Origin: JBGQAS01 sp963699305
Lineage (GTDB): Bacteria > Chloroflexota > Anaerolineae > Anaerolineales > Anaerolineaceae
NCBI GenBank assembly: GCA_963699305.1
Contig: OY969431.1
Location: forward strand, 1,860,001-1,924,000
Direction: 5' to 3'
DNA: 64,000 bases
Made by a program: the position numbers and the translations under genes. Positions 1 through 8,597 of this stretch are shown one piece after another (position 1 is the first letter of the stretch; each line of letters starts with the position of its first letter). The notes beneath the pieces were generated by a model. It searched no databases, was not told the DNA's origin, and was given only the letters and a program-made list of their open reading frames with translations.

Positions 1-79
1 TATGGGTGGTTGGCAAAGGGAATTCCTTGATAGGGAATGAAGCATTCCAAAGATTATGCAGCCCAAATACAATACTTCA

Positions 80-583
80 TTAACTTAATTCTGATTTTGT
101 CCTGGAAACCCACCCGGGAGCGGAGCCGGTCTTTTCGCCCAGGATCCAGAGCAGCTCCGAAGCGTGGCTCTGGACATGGCGTATGCTATCCAGCTGCAGC
201 TCAAGGTAACTTGCCTCGCCCCACGTGAATTTACAGATGCGATTGGCCTGCTCATCGGTCAGAGAATCGACCATCGCCCGGCACTTGGCGCGGCAATGAG
301 CGACGTAGGTCAGCAGCTCATCCTTCGTGAATGGGTGGTCGGGGTGCAACCCGGCAGGATCCAGCTCCTTCAGGTCGCCCGGTGCGGGCGGAGTGAACCC
401 CACCACCGTGCCGGTGAGATAGAGATCGAGCCAGAACAGGCAGTGATACCCGATGTACCAGAACTCCTCCTGTTGGGAGCGGAAATGCCACAGCCCATCC
501 GGGCAGGCGGTGAGAGCGCTCTCGAACATATCGATGGCGGCACCGAGTTGGTGCCAGAGGCTGGTTTTAAATAGTGAATTCAT
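80..583 (-). CDS. DinB-family protein
   Basis: The product (about 167 aa) looks like a DinB-like four-helix-bundle protein, a family of metal-dependent enzymes related to bacillithiol/mycothiol-linked transferases. The expected metal triad is present: one His near residue 47 (GYHCLFW) and an HxxxH pair near the C-terminus (HVQSHASEL). Two adjacent ATGs exist; the second (583) sits 5 nt after a GAGGAG ribosome site and is preferred over the one at 586. The family assignment rests on the His pattern and the Trp-rich helices. Substrate is unknown. The gene is monocistronic, convergent with the window edge. Confidence 0.75.
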   Translation of the reverse strand: MNSLFKTSLWHQLGAAIDMFESALTACPDGLWHFRSQQEEFWYIGYHCLFWLDLYLTGTVVGFTPPAPGDLKELDPAGLHPDHPFTKDELLTYVAHCRAKCRAMVDSLTDEQANRICKFTWGEASYLELQLDSIRHVQSHASELLWILGEKTGSAPGWVSRTKSELS

Positions 584-622
584 CATATCTCCTCAAAGTT
601 GTCGCTTGATATTCACAAGCAG

Positions 623-1552
623 TTATTGAACGCAATTTTTCAATATCTCAATCGTCAACTTGTCCGCATCGATCCTTACTTCCCCACCAACAGGTAGTAC
701 CGTGTTGGGACAATTGTGCCCGAAATCATTTATCTTTAAAATGGGAAAGTCATATTCCTCTGTAACCCGCAATAAAACATCTTCCATTTGCATCAAAGCC
801 TTCTCACAATTTTGCAATCCATCGATGTACCCGACCAGTACACCCCGGATCAGTTTGAAAACGTCCATCTGTTTCAGCTGTTGAAAAAGACGATCACATT
901 CCTCCGCCGTGATATTGATCGCTTCAACAAACAGGATCGCCCGGGAAAAATCAGGGAAATATGGTGTTCCCGCCAGCTTCAACAGGCAGTTAAGGTTGCC
1001 TCCCAGGAGTTTTCCTTCAGCTACACCTTTTCGCACTGTCCTCCTCTCACGATTGGGAGGGATGGCTCCTATTTTTGCTTCGACCAAACGCGATAAAAAC
1101 TCCCCTTCATCATACCTGGTCGGGTCTCTGCCAAAACCCCATATGAGGTCATTTCCGTGAAATGTGATCAGTCCCGTTTTCTTATGGATGGCATTCAGCA
1201 ATACGGTGATATCACTGATGCCGAGGAAAATCTTGGGATTCTTACGGATGTTTTCCCAGTCCAGGTAAGGCAAACAGGCGTTTGCTGTGGCACCTCCCTG
1301 GGAGCAAATGATCGCACTGATGGATTCATCGTCAAACATCCGGTTGATATCTTCCGCCTTCTCCTGGGGAGAAGCAGCATACCCCCAGCTTGTTGAAAAC
1401 ACATGCTTGCCAATAACTACCTTGAACCCCAGTTTTTCCAAGAACTTCACGCCCTGCGTGAACTGTCCTTTCAATTCCTTGATGACAGGGTTGGAAGGAG
1501 AGACAATGCCAATTGCTGCTCCTTGAAATAGTCCCTTCGGGATCAGTACCAT
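623..1552 (-). CDS. LD-carboxypeptidase-like peptidase, family S66 (LdcA/MccF type)
   Basis: S66 peptidases cleave the L,D-bond of murein tetrapeptides (LdcA) or detoxify microcin C (MccF). The protein (about 309 aa from 1552) shows the Ser nucleophile in GISD (about residue 113), a Glu in FVEAIN and a C-terminal His in FGHNCPNT, the family Ser-Glu-His triad. It begins with the usual strand (LIPKGLFQGAAIGIVSPS). An ATG at 1579 would add nine residues and overlap the upstream SGNH gene by 7 nt; the start at 1552 matches the family N-terminus better. It is 20 nt downstream of the SGNH gene on the same strand, so the two are probably cotranscribed. LdcA and MccF roles cannot be separated here. 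Confidence 0.82.
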   Translation of the reverse strand: MVLIPKGLFQGAAIGIVSPSNPVIKELKGQFTQGVKFLEKLGFKVVIGKHVFSTSWGYAASPQEKAEDINRMFDDESISAIICSQGGATANACLPYLDWENIRKNPKIFLGISDITVLLNAIHKKTGLITFHGNDLIWGFGRDPTRYDEGEFLSRLVEAKIGAIPPNRERRTVRKGVAEGKLLGGNLNCLLKLAGTPYFPDFSRAILFVEAINITAEECDRLFQQLKQMDVFKLIRGVLVGYIDGLQNCEKALMQMEDVLLRVTEEYDFPILKINDFGHNCPNTVLPVGGEVRIDADKLTIEILKNCVQ

Positions 1553-1572
1553 GTTCGTCTCATCGCATCCGG

Positions 1573-2220
1573 CTACCATTCATATCCGACTGCCCGGAGA
1601 AAAGCACGCGCCAAAACCATGTGTCCGGTGCCAAAAGGATGTACCCGGTCGTAAGCCAGCCCCATCGGGTGCAGCTGGTTTAAGACCGCATCGAACGCGA
1701 CCTGGGTGTCGACCAGGATGGTATGATATTTTTTGGATAATTTTCCAACGATGGATCCATATTCATCCATCATTTTTCGCATCGGTTCCGCCCGGTTGGG
1801 TTCGATTAAATACGGTGTCATCAGGACTAGCCCCTTGAGTGATGGACAGGTCATCTTGATCAATTCATCCAACGTTTTCGAATATTCTTCCAAAGATACC
1901 TGCCGTTCAGGGCGGAGATCCGCGCCAAAGTGACCCCACACATCGTTTATCCCGATCATGACCGAGAGCCAATCCGGCGTCAAATCCAGCACATCCGTCT
2001 GCCAGCGATCCTTCAAATCTCGGACTGTATCCCCCGAGACGCCCATATTGATCACCCGGATGCGTTTTTCCGGATAACGCGCGGTCAGCAACGCATCTAC
2101 AAAACTGACATATCCATTGCCATGAGCGTCAAACGAGCCTGTCCCTACCGGTCTCACACGTCCGCAATCGGTAATGGAGTCACCAATCATGAGCAATGTA
2201 CTATTGGGTTGGATGAGCAT
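1573..2220 (-). CDS. SGNH/GDSL-type esterase or lipase
   Basis: A 215-aa single-domain SGNH hydrolase. All four family blocks are visible: GDSITD with nucleophile Ser15, GVSGDT (oxyanion Gly), GINDVW (oxyanion Asn), and DRVHPFG with the catalytic Asp and His near residue 200. There is no signal peptide, so it should be cytoplasmic. Such enzymes hydrolyse esters, including acetylated sugars; the substrate cannot be told from sequence. A GGAGA ribosome site lies about 9 nt before the ATG. It is followed directly by the S66 peptidase gene, which may hint at a shared cell-wall or glycan role (inference). Confidence 0.88.
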   Translation of the reverse strand: MLIQPNSTLLMIGDSITDCGRVRPVGTGSFDAHGNGYVSFVDALLTARYPEKRIRVINMGVSGDTVRDLKDRWQTDVLDLTPDWLSVMIGINDVWGHFGADLRPERQVSLEEYSKTLDELIKMTCPSLKGLVLMTPYLIEPNRAEPMRKMMDEYGSIVGKLSKKYHTILVDTQVAFDAVLNQLHPMGLAYDRVHPFGTGHMVLARAFLRAVGYEW

Positions 2221-2301
2221 CTGTAATTCTCCGATAATTGCTTAAGTAAGCATAAGCGCAATATTTCACCCAAGCAAATATTTCTAAATATTATACGTCT
2301 T

Positions 2302-2880
2302 TCAGAACAACTCCATCTGCTGCTTCACCTCGGGCACCGGTTCCAGCACCCAGCATTGATCGGCGGCCTGCTGCACGGTATCCAGCAGCACCTGCCGGGC
2401 GGCGGCGATGGGCGGCGGGGGCTTGATGCTCACCACCAGCGGGGCGGTGCGCGCCAGCCGGCGCAGGTGCGGCAGGCAGGTGGCCAGCAGCCGCCGGCAC
2501 TCGGCGAGGTTCACGCTCTCATCGTAGAAGGTCGCCAAAAAATCGAGCAGCAGGGCCGGGGAGCCGTTGGTGGGTGTCTCCTGCAGCAGCGCCTGCAGCT
2601 GGAAGCAGGTGAAGGCGCGAGAGAGCGTGATGCGCCGCAGGGCGTCGTCCAGCTTGGGGGTCAGCCGGCGCAGCGCCTTTGCCACCGGGTACACGTTGAA
2701 GCGGTTGCCACCATCCAGCACGCGCAGGGGGCCATCGTTTGCCAGGCGCGCCGCCAGCTCCAGCATGAGCGTGTTGGCGGCATGCGGCGCTACCACCAGC
2801 AGGACCTGGTTCTCCAGCGGGCGCGCCAGCGCCGGGAACCAGCCCGGGTTGCGCAGGGTGGAGTGGTAGAGTTCGGTCAT
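2302..2880 (-). CDS. RecA/Rad51-fold protein with a degenerate Walker A
   Basis: The 192-aa product keeps features of Rad51/RecA-like ATPase cores: an N-terminal hydrophobic strand followed by APHAANT where a GPxxxGKT P-loop would be, then LRVLDGGNRFNVYPVAKALRR (Walker-B-side strand and helix) and the segment ITLSRAFTCFQ, which resembles the Rad51-type ARAY/ARAF motif. The Walker A Lys and Gly are missing, so ATP hydrolysis is doubtful. GC content is clearly higher than in the flanking genes. It is monocistronic behind a strong, apparently leaderless promoter containing a LexA-like palindrome. A role in DNA repair (compare ImuA or Rad51 paralogues) is inference. No imuB or dnaE2 gene is nearby. 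Confidence 0.5.
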   Translation of the reverse strand: MTELYHSTLRNPGWFPALARPLENQVLLVVAPHAANTLMLELAARLANDGPLRVLDGGNRFNVYPVAKALRRLTPKLDDALRRITLSRAFTCFQLQALLQETPTNGSPALLLDFLATFYDESVNLAECRRLLATCLPHLRRLARTAPLVVSIKPPPPIAAARQVLLDTVQQAADQCWVLEPVPEVKQQMELF

Positions 2881-2886
2881 GGTTCC

Positions 2887-2915
2887 ATTATATAGAATAT
2901 TTGTTCTATAGTCAA
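2887..2915 (-). promoter_or_regulatory. Promoter with LexA-box-like operator for the RecA-fold gene
   Basis: On the minus strand TTGACT (2915-2910) and TATAAT (2892-2887) are 17 nt apart. The start codon (2880) follows the -10 box after only 6 nt, so the mRNA is probably leaderless. The spacer contains a 7-bp inverted repeat TATAGAA-N6-TTCTATA (plus strand 2891-2910). Its core GAATATTTGTTC is one base from the Gram-positive LexA consensus GAACnnnnGTTC. Confidence 0.75.
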
Positions 2916-3064
2916 GAACGCCTTATCCACCCCCTTATCTACCGATCACATTTGTGAGCAGTTGCAGTGTTTCGTGAAATTTCAATATCTTGCAAATGAA
3001 CCGTGCCAGTTATTAGTGGATATACCCGGTAGTTGCTCCCCGGGTTATCTTTGCTTTCTTTTTT

Positions 3065-4264
3065 CTATGGAGAACTGCGTGTCAGCTCATAAACACTTAC
3101 GTATGATTGCCACTTGAGATCCTCTTCATGCGTTTCATGATTGGCTGTGTCCACGTCATAGGAAACGTACAACCGATTCCCATGCAGAATCACCCACGGT
3201 CTGCCTGGTTGCTTGCCATCCTCGGGAACGAAATCTGTGACAGCCACATCTTCCAGGAGATTCCAATCACGGTCGAACACAGCCAGGCGAATGTTCAGGG
3301 CAACAGGGGGGATGGAAACTCCGAACCGTTGGCTTGTGTCCGTGTAGGCGAGGTAAAACCTCTGTCCATCGTACACCAGCCCGGTAGAAAAATGAGCTTG
3401 ATGGATGAGAGTTTTTCCACCCAGATACTCCCAATTCCCATTGTACTTTGCGACGATGACATCGCCATCATAGGAGTCCGCTGTAACAAAAAAGTTGATA
3501 CCATCCACAAAGACTATATAGGAACCATGAACATGTCCTGGATCAGTAAGGATTTTCTTGCCCAAGTACTCCAAGTCGTTGGAAAAGAACTGGTGATGGG
3601 TGCCATATGTTCCAGCCAGGTCGTCTGGATTATGCGGATTTCCCGAGGTATTGTATCCAGAGCTTAAATCTATCTTCCCGTTGATATAAGCCATCATCGG
3701 ATCAGCTTCACCTTCGGTAGGCCAATCCACAGCAAAGAATTTATCGACCTGAGTCTTCCAATTGACCGCATCGATCTTCAGCATATGCCAGCCATGTTGG
3801 TCTCCAATCGTTATCATGGCAGCGAAGTAGTAGGTATTATCCACCATGACCGAACCTGCGTCAGAGATATCACATGAGAACGTTCCTGATTCCCCCGTTT
3901 CGTGCAGGTCAATGGTATACATCTTAAAGCTGTATGCCTTTCCCGTACATTCCCCTACCGGTTGTGCCAGATCCCCTCCAAATGTCACCACAAAGCGATC
4001 GGTCGCCGGGATAAAATTGATGCGAACAAAAGCACCTGTCAGGTATTGGGAATCCGGTGTTACCTGGACTGTCTGGATGAATCTTAATAACGCAGGTTGT
4101 TCAGGCGGCAGTATGGGCTGGACGGTGGTTTTGGGGATTTCAGGTGGCGGTGGAGGAAGCGTGGGTATGGTCACGGGTGTAGATGGTGGAGTACCACATC
4201 CGGTCAAAAGAATGATAATTCCTATCATGCAGGTGACCCATAACAGAAATCGCAAGGCTGTCAT
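3065..4264 (-). CDS. Secreted lipoprotein, possible beta-propeller (BNR-like)
   Basis: A 399-aa protein with a lipoprotein signal peptide ending in LLTGC (Cys about residue 23), then a Pro/Thr-rich linker typical of Chloroflexota surface lipoproteins. The rest contains repeated strand segments with motifs such as YNGNWEYLGGKTL, YDGQRFYLAYTDTS and GNRLYVSYDVDT, resembling sialidase/BNR or six-bladed propeller repeats. No catalytic residues were identified and no family can be named. A GGAGGG ribosome site precedes the ATG by 8 nt and a good promoter lies 119 nt upstream. It would be anchored outside the membrane. Confidence 0.7.
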   Translation of the reverse strand: MTALRFLLWVTCMIGIIILLTGCGTPPSTPVTIPTLPPPPPEIPKTTVQPILPPEQPALLRFIQTVQVTPDSQYLTGAFVRINFIPATDRFVVTFGGDLAQPVGECTGKAYSFKMYTIDLHETGESGTFSCDISDAGSVMVDNTYYFAAMITIGDQHGWHMLKIDAVNWKTQVDKFFAVDWPTEGEADPMMAYINGKIDLSSGYNTSGNPHNPDDLAGTYGTHHQFFSNDLEYLGKKILTDPGHVHGSYIVFVDGINFFVTADSYDGDVIVAKYNGNWEYLGGKTLIHQAHFSTGLVYDGQRFYLAYTDTSQRFGVSIPPVALNIRLAVFDRDWNLLEDVAVTDFVPEDGKQPGRPWVILHGNRLYVSYDVDTANHETHEEDLKWQSYVSVYELTRSSP

Positions 4265-4382
4265 TTTTTATTCCCTCCACCGCAAATGGATCGTAAATTA
4301 CTACTCCACGCTTTACATTGTGCGATATTGAGAACCAGTCAGTGTTGTGCAGTGTTAAGTGGCAGAGTGCAAACCTTTTTTC

Positions 4383-4411
4383 ATTATATGGAATATCTGC
4401 ACCAGATTCAA
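4383..4411 (-). promoter_or_regulatory. Promoter for the lipoprotein gene
   Basis: Minus-strand TTGAAT (4411-4406) and TATAAT (4388-4383) with a 17-nt spacer. Transcription would start near 4376, leaving an mRNA leader of about 110 nt before the ATG at 4264. Apart from this promoter nothing else was recognised in the 313-nt gap 4265-4577. Confidence 0.65.
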
Positions 4412-4577
4412 GTAAGTAAGGTAGCCCCCAATATTTTTATCTTTTTCTGAATAAAAGGATTACCGGTGACTCAGCGCATGTAATCCATTACTGAGGAATC
4501 AACATGCAGGAGGGATAACCCCAAATCGCTAAATGTTCCCTCATCCCTGACTCATTCTTCCTTTAACAATATAGGGA

Positions 4578-5543
4578 TTATTGCATGTACCAATCGTAGG
4601 CTTCGCGGATGGCGATGGCGGCCGGGTGTTCGGCAGTCACGCCGAGGTGTTTTTTGGCTTTGGTGGTATCGTAATAAAAATAATACCCCGCCAGGTAGAG
4701 TTCCGCCGCATCCAGCCCGTGGAAGCGCAGCTTCGTGCGGTGCAGGAGCGCGCCAAGAATGTGCACTAATCCGTTGGGGAGCATCAGGCTTGGAACCGGC
4801 ACCCTGGCGATGGTGGCGATCTTGCGCACATACTCCGCCACGGTGATGTTCTCGCCGCCCAGGATGTAGCGCTCGCCGGTGCTGCCGCGTTCCAGCGCCG
4901 CCAGGTGACCCCGCACCACGTCTTCGATGTGGACGATGTTCAGCCCGCCGCGGGCGATGAACGGGACCTTGCGGCATGCCACCTGCATGATGACGGAATT
5001 GAGCCGGTTCAGGTTGCCCGCCCCGAGCACCTCGCCCGGGTTTACGATGACGGCATCCAGGCCGCGCCCCACCGCCTTCTGCACTTCCAGCTCCGCCAGG
5101 TACTTGGAACCGGCGTACGGCCAGCGCTGCGCCTGGTAGTTCCAGGTGTGCTGCTCGTCCATCAGGTCCATGCTGCCCGGCCTATCCGGCACGCCCAGGG
5201 CGGCCACCGAACTGGTGTGCACCACCCTGCGCACGTTATACTGCAGCGCCGCCTGCATCACATTGGCAGTCCCGGAGACGGTCACCGCCATCCAGTCCCT
5301 GAATTTTTTTGGCGTGCGCAGCTGGGCGGCTACATGGAAGACCACGTCCACCCCCTTCATTGTTTTGCGCAACGTATCCGGCTGGGTGATATCGCCGATG
5401 ATGTGCTCGACGGCAAGATCCTTGAGCTGTGAAACGTCACTTTCGGCGCGGTGGAACGCCAGCACGCGGTGCCGTTTTTCCAGCAGCGCCCAGCACAGGT
5501 GAGACCCAATGAACCCGGTGGACCCGGTTACGAGGACGTTCAT
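4578..5543 (-). CDS. NAD-dependent epimerase/dehydratase (extended SDR)
   Basis: A 321-aa extended short-chain dehydrogenase with the N-terminal NAD(P) motif TGSTGFIG (residues 6-13), the VVFHVAA strand, and the catalytic YAGSK (YxxxK, around residue 142). It resembles dihydroflavonol-4-reductase/3-beta-HSD-like members that act on hydroxy- or keto-substrates; the substrate cannot be assigned. It starts 7 nt after the thiolase stop codon, so both genes form an operon. A joint role in acyl or polyketide-like metabolism is possible but is inference only. Confidence 0.85.
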   Translation of the reverse strand: MNVLVTGSTGFIGSHLCWALLEKRHRVLAFHRAESDVSQLKDLAVEHIIGDITQPDTLRKTMKGVDVVFHVAAQLRTPKKFRDWMAVTVSGTANVMQAALQYNVRRVVHTSSVAALGVPDRPGSMDLMDEQHTWNYQAQRWPYAGSKYLAELEVQKAVGRGLDAVIVNPGEVLGAGNLNRLNSVIMQVACRKVPFIARGGLNIVHIEDVVRGHLAALERGSTGERYILGGENITVAEYVRKIATIARVPVPSLMLPNGLVHILGALLHRTKLRFHGLDAAELYLAGYYFYYDTTKAKKHLGVTAEHPAAIAIREAYDWYMQ

Positions 5544-5550
5544 GGGTTGG

Positions 5551-6771
5551 CTAGCCCAGCCACTCCACGATGGTCGCTTCGCCTTGACCCACCCCCACGC
5601 ACAAGGTCGCCAGCCCGTAGAACGGTTTCTCGGCGGATGCTGCCCGCCGCTTCATTTCATGGATAAGCGTGGTCAAAATGCGCGCCCCCGAGCAGCCCAG
5701 CGGATGCCCCAGGGCGATCGCCCCGCCGTTGATGTTGGTGATCGCATGGCTCAATCCCAGATCACGCATCACCGCCAGCGATTGCACGGCAAAGGCTTCG
5801 TTCAATTCCGCCAACGCAATGTCTTCGATCTTCAACCCGGCGCGTTCGAGTGCCTTGCGCACCGCCGGAACCGGACCGAGCCCCATCACGCGCGGCTCCA
5901 CCCCGGCTGCCGCCGATGCCACGATGCGTGCCAGCGGTTTGAGTCCCAGCGCCTTGGCTTTCTCTGCACTCATCACCAGCAGCGCAGCTGCGCCGTCGTT
6001 AAGCCCCGAGGAGTTGCCGGCTGTCACCGTGCCGCCATCCTTGCGGAAGGCCGGTTTCAGCTTTGCCAGCGATTCCAGGCTGGTATCGCGCCGGGGACGT
6101 TCATCGGTTGTCACTATCACCGGATCATCCTTTTTCTGCGGGACCGGTACGGCAATAATTTCTTCAATAAACTTTCCACCATCGATGGCAGCAATGGCGC
6201 GTTTGTGGCTTTCCACGGCAAACGCATCCTGCTCGGCGCGGGTGATTTTAGTCTGCGCGGCAATGTTCTCGGCAGTCTCGCCCATCGATTCGGTGCCGTA
6301 TTTTTCCGTCATCTTCGGGTTCGGGTAGCGCCATCCCAGCGCGGTATCCCAGGCGGTTAAATTTCCGAAAGAAAATCCCGTTTCCGCCTTGGGCAATGAA
6401 TAAGGGGCGCGGGACATGCTTTCCACACCTCCAGCGATGAACACCTCACCCTCGCCTGCCTTGATCGCCCGCGCGGCCGCATTGACCGCCGCTAATCCAG
6501 AGGCGCATAAGCGGTTGAAGGTCACCGCCGCCACGCTGACCGGCAGACCTGCCAGCAGCGACGCCATGCGCGCCACGTTGCGGTTATCCTCGCCCGCTTG
6601 GTTGGCGCAGCCCATGTACACTTCGTCCACCAGGGTACCGTCTAATTGGTTGCGCTCGACAATGGTCCTTATCACCAGCGCGGCCAGGTCATCGGGTCGG
6701 ACGGCAGCAAGCACTCCGCCCAGCGCTCCGATGGGGGTGCGGATAGCATCGATGATCACGGCTTCAGGCAT
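5551..6771 (-). CDS. Thiolase (acetyl-CoA acyltransferase)
   Basis: A 406-aa thiolase: acyl-CoA + acetyl-CoA exchange, either thiolytic (beta-oxidation) or condensing. The active-site Cys is in NRLCASG (about residue 89), the catalytic His in GGAIALGHPLGCSG, and the second Cys in the C-terminal CVGVGQG (usually CGGGGQG). An ATG at 6786 is in frame, but the one at 6771 lies directly after GGAGGGAAT and gives the canonical start MPEAVIIDAIRTPIG, so 6771 is chosen. It is first in a two-gene unit with the SDR gene. Whether it is FadA-like or an acetoacetyl-CoA thiolase cannot be decided. Confidence 0.92.
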   Translation of the reverse strand: MPEAVIIDAIRTPIGALGGVLAAVRPDDLAALVIRTIVERNQLDGTLVDEVYMGCANQAGEDNRNVARMASLLAGLPVSVAAVTFNRLCASGLAAVNAAARAIKAGEGEVFIAGGVESMSRAPYSLPKAETGFSFGNLTAWDTALGWRYPNPKMTEKYGTESMGETAENIAAQTKITRAEQDAFAVESHKRAIAAIDGGKFIEEIIAVPVPQKKDDPVIVTTDERPRRDTSLESLAKLKPAFRKDGGTVTAGNSSGLNDGAAALLVMSAEKAKALGLKPLARIVASAAAGVEPRVMGLGPVPAVRKALERAGLKIEDIALAELNEAFAVQSLAVMRDLGLSHAITNINGGAIALGHPLGCSGARILTTLIHEMKRRAASAEKPFYGLATLCVGVGQGEATIVEWLG

Positions 6772-6931
6772 ATTCCCTCCAAGCATATAACAAGTAATGA
6801 GATTCTACCACGCTAAAAATTTGGGGCAACCACGGTTGTCATTTCTGACATTTATCATCCCTTACCTCCCTTTCACTATATAATTACATTGGTGCGAGTC
6901 TACGCGCGCGCCGCTTGGTTCAGTGTTGCTC

Positions 6932-8395
6932 ATGGTCAACCGTAACCGCCGTCTTCACGCTTCGATCGCCATCACCCTGCTGCTGGGCATGGTCTGGCTT
7001 AGCGCCTGCACCGGCTCGGGGGGAAATGGCTCGCTCCCCGCCGGCGCGGTGGATGTGGACGAGCTCTTCGGAGATTTCTACGCCACGCTCGGCGGCCAGG
7101 ATGTGCTGGGTCCCGCCATCTCAGCCATCTTTCCTTACGGGAACATGCAGTGCCAGTACACCGCTTCGGCGTTGATGTGCTACGACCCTGCCGCCACCTC
7201 CATCGACCAATACAAGCTTTATGCGCTCGGCAGCATGCTTGGCGTGCGTGATTCCACGCTCACTTCGGCGCAATCCGCCTCCGAACGCATCGTGGATGGC
7301 TACGTGATCTTCAGCGATTTCGTCCCGCTGTACGACCGGCTGTACGGGGCGCACTACATCGGACGCCCGCTCACCCAGGCGCGCACCAGCCTTACCCGCT
7401 CGCGCATCGAGCAGTATTTTGAGAACGTGGCGTTCTATCGGAATTTCGATGATCCCCCCGGCGATGTCCACCTGATGGCGTACGGCTCCTATGCCTGCGG
7501 TTCCGGCTGCACGTATGCCCCAACTGAAGACTCCGTGCTGGACGTGATCTCATCCTCGTATGCCCAGCCTTTTCTGAACACCGTCCTGCTCCTCGGCGGC
7601 ATCCCCGATTTCGGTCAACCGCTCACCCAACCCTACATTGCCGGCGATGGCTTCCTCGAGCAGATCTACCAGAACGTGGTGCTGTATTCCCCACCCGACC
7701 GCCCGGATCTGGTGCACCTGCGTCCGCTGTCGCTGGTGCTGCAGCTCAACACGGAGCCCGGCGCGCAGCAGTACAGTGAGTCCAACGGGGTCATTTTCTA
7801 CGCCACGCAGGGCAACCTGGGTTTCCACATCCCCTTTTCGTTCCGCGATTTCATCGAGCGGCACGGGGGCTACACCAACTCCGGCAACCCGGTAACCGAG
7901 ACTTTCCAGGTGGATGCCACCACCTTCCGCCAGTGTTTTGAAAATTACTGCCTGGATTACCGCAACGACGCCGGTGATTCCAACATGGTGAGCATTGCCC
8001 CGCTCGGGCAGCAGTACCTCACCTGGACTCCCCCGGTGCAGGTGGCATCCCCAAACTTTGCCTTCTCCGCCGATTCGGTGCTGCTGCAAGCCAGCGAGGA
8101 CCTGCCGCGCCTGAAAGCTGAAGATTCCCAGACCATCCGGCTGACCGTATACAACGCCCAGACCCAGCAGCCGCTCGCCAACGTGGAAGCCACGCTGACG
8201 GTCCTGTACCCGGATGGCACGCAATACACCGCCCACATCCCACCCACGCTCAGCAACGGCTCATCCAATGTCATCGTGCCGCCGCGCCCGGAAACACCCA
8301 ACGGTTCGGTCATCCCGTACCTGGTGTGCCTGAACGTTCCCGCCGCCGAGCCCATCTGTATTTCGGAATCCTATCTGATCTGGAACTTTGAGTAA
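6932..8395 (+). CDS. Repeat-containing surface lipoprotein
   Basis: About 487 aa with a lipoprotein signal (LLLGMVWLSAC). Downstream are divergent copies of a repeat with the pattern G-x-P-(L/V)-T ... QYF/QIY-x-N-V ... V-x-L (for example GRPLTQ..QYFENV, GQPLTQ..QIYQNV, GNPVTE..QCFENY), a layout common in Chloroflexota extracellular proteins. A C-terminal Ig-like segment follows (SVLLQASEDLPRLKAEDSQTIRLTV). A GTG at 6923 is an alternative start; the ATG at 6932 gives a normal signal peptide. A TATAAT at 6879-6884 may be the -10 box. Function unknown; likely cell-surface. Confidence 0.7.
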   Translation: MVNRNRRLHASIAITLLLGMVWLSACTGSGGNGSLPAGAVDVDELFGDFYATLGGQDVLGPAISAIFPYGNMQCQYTASALMCYDPAATSIDQYKLYALGSMLGVRDSTLTSAQSASERIVDGYVIFSDFVPLYDRLYGAHYIGRPLTQARTSLTRSRIEQYFENVAFYRNFDDPPGDVHLMAYGSYACGSGCTYAPTEDSVLDVISSSYAQPFLNTVLLLGGIPDFGQPLTQPYIAGDGFLEQIYQNVVLYSPPDRPDLVHLRPLSLVLQLNTEPGAQQYSESNGVIFYATQGNLGFHIPFSFRDFIERHGGYTNSGNPVTETFQVDATTFRQCFENYCLDYRNDAGDSNMVSIAPLGQQYLTWTPPVQVASPNFAFSADSVLLQASEDLPRLKAEDSQTIRLTVYNAQTQQPLANVEATLTVLYPDGTQYTAHIPPTLSNGSSNVIVPPRPETPNGSVIPYLVCLNVPAAEPICISESYLIWNFE

Positions 8396-8404
8396 TTACT
8401 TTTT

Positions 8405-8541
8405 TGTCATTCTAAGGAGTCCCGAAGGGACGACGAAGTATCTCTCCCTATAAGAACTTAGAGAGATTCTTCACTTCACACCCCTTCGGTTAAACCCCTC
8501 AGGGCGCCACACACCAGCGAAACCGTTCGTTCAGAATGACA
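8405..8541. repeat. MITE-like dispersed repeat with TGTCATTCT/AGAATGACA ends
   Basis: A 137-bp element bounded by a perfect 9-bp terminal inverted repeat (8405-8413 and 8533-8541). It contains an inner inverted pair GAAGTATCTCTC (8435-8446) and GAGAGATTCTTC (8461-8472) with one mismatch, and GTCCCGAAGGGAC as a short palindrome. No coding potential. It resembles the short palindromic repeats scattered in many bacterial genomes and sits between two convergent genes. Confidence 0.7.
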
Positions 8542-8558
8542 TAGGAGGTTTTGATTGT

Positions 8559-8587
8559 CATTGCGAGCCCTAGCGGGGCTCGCAATG
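8559..8587. repeat. Perfect 12-bp inverted repeat hairpin
   Basis: CATTGCGAGCCC (8559-8570), loop TAGCG, GGGCTCGCAATG (8576-8587). It lies immediately after the MITE-like element and ends 10 nt before the stop of the convergent gene at 8598. It could end transcription from either side, but no U-tract is present, so it is more likely another dispersed repeat unit. Confidence 0.7.
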
Positions 8588-8597
8588 GCGAGTTCGA

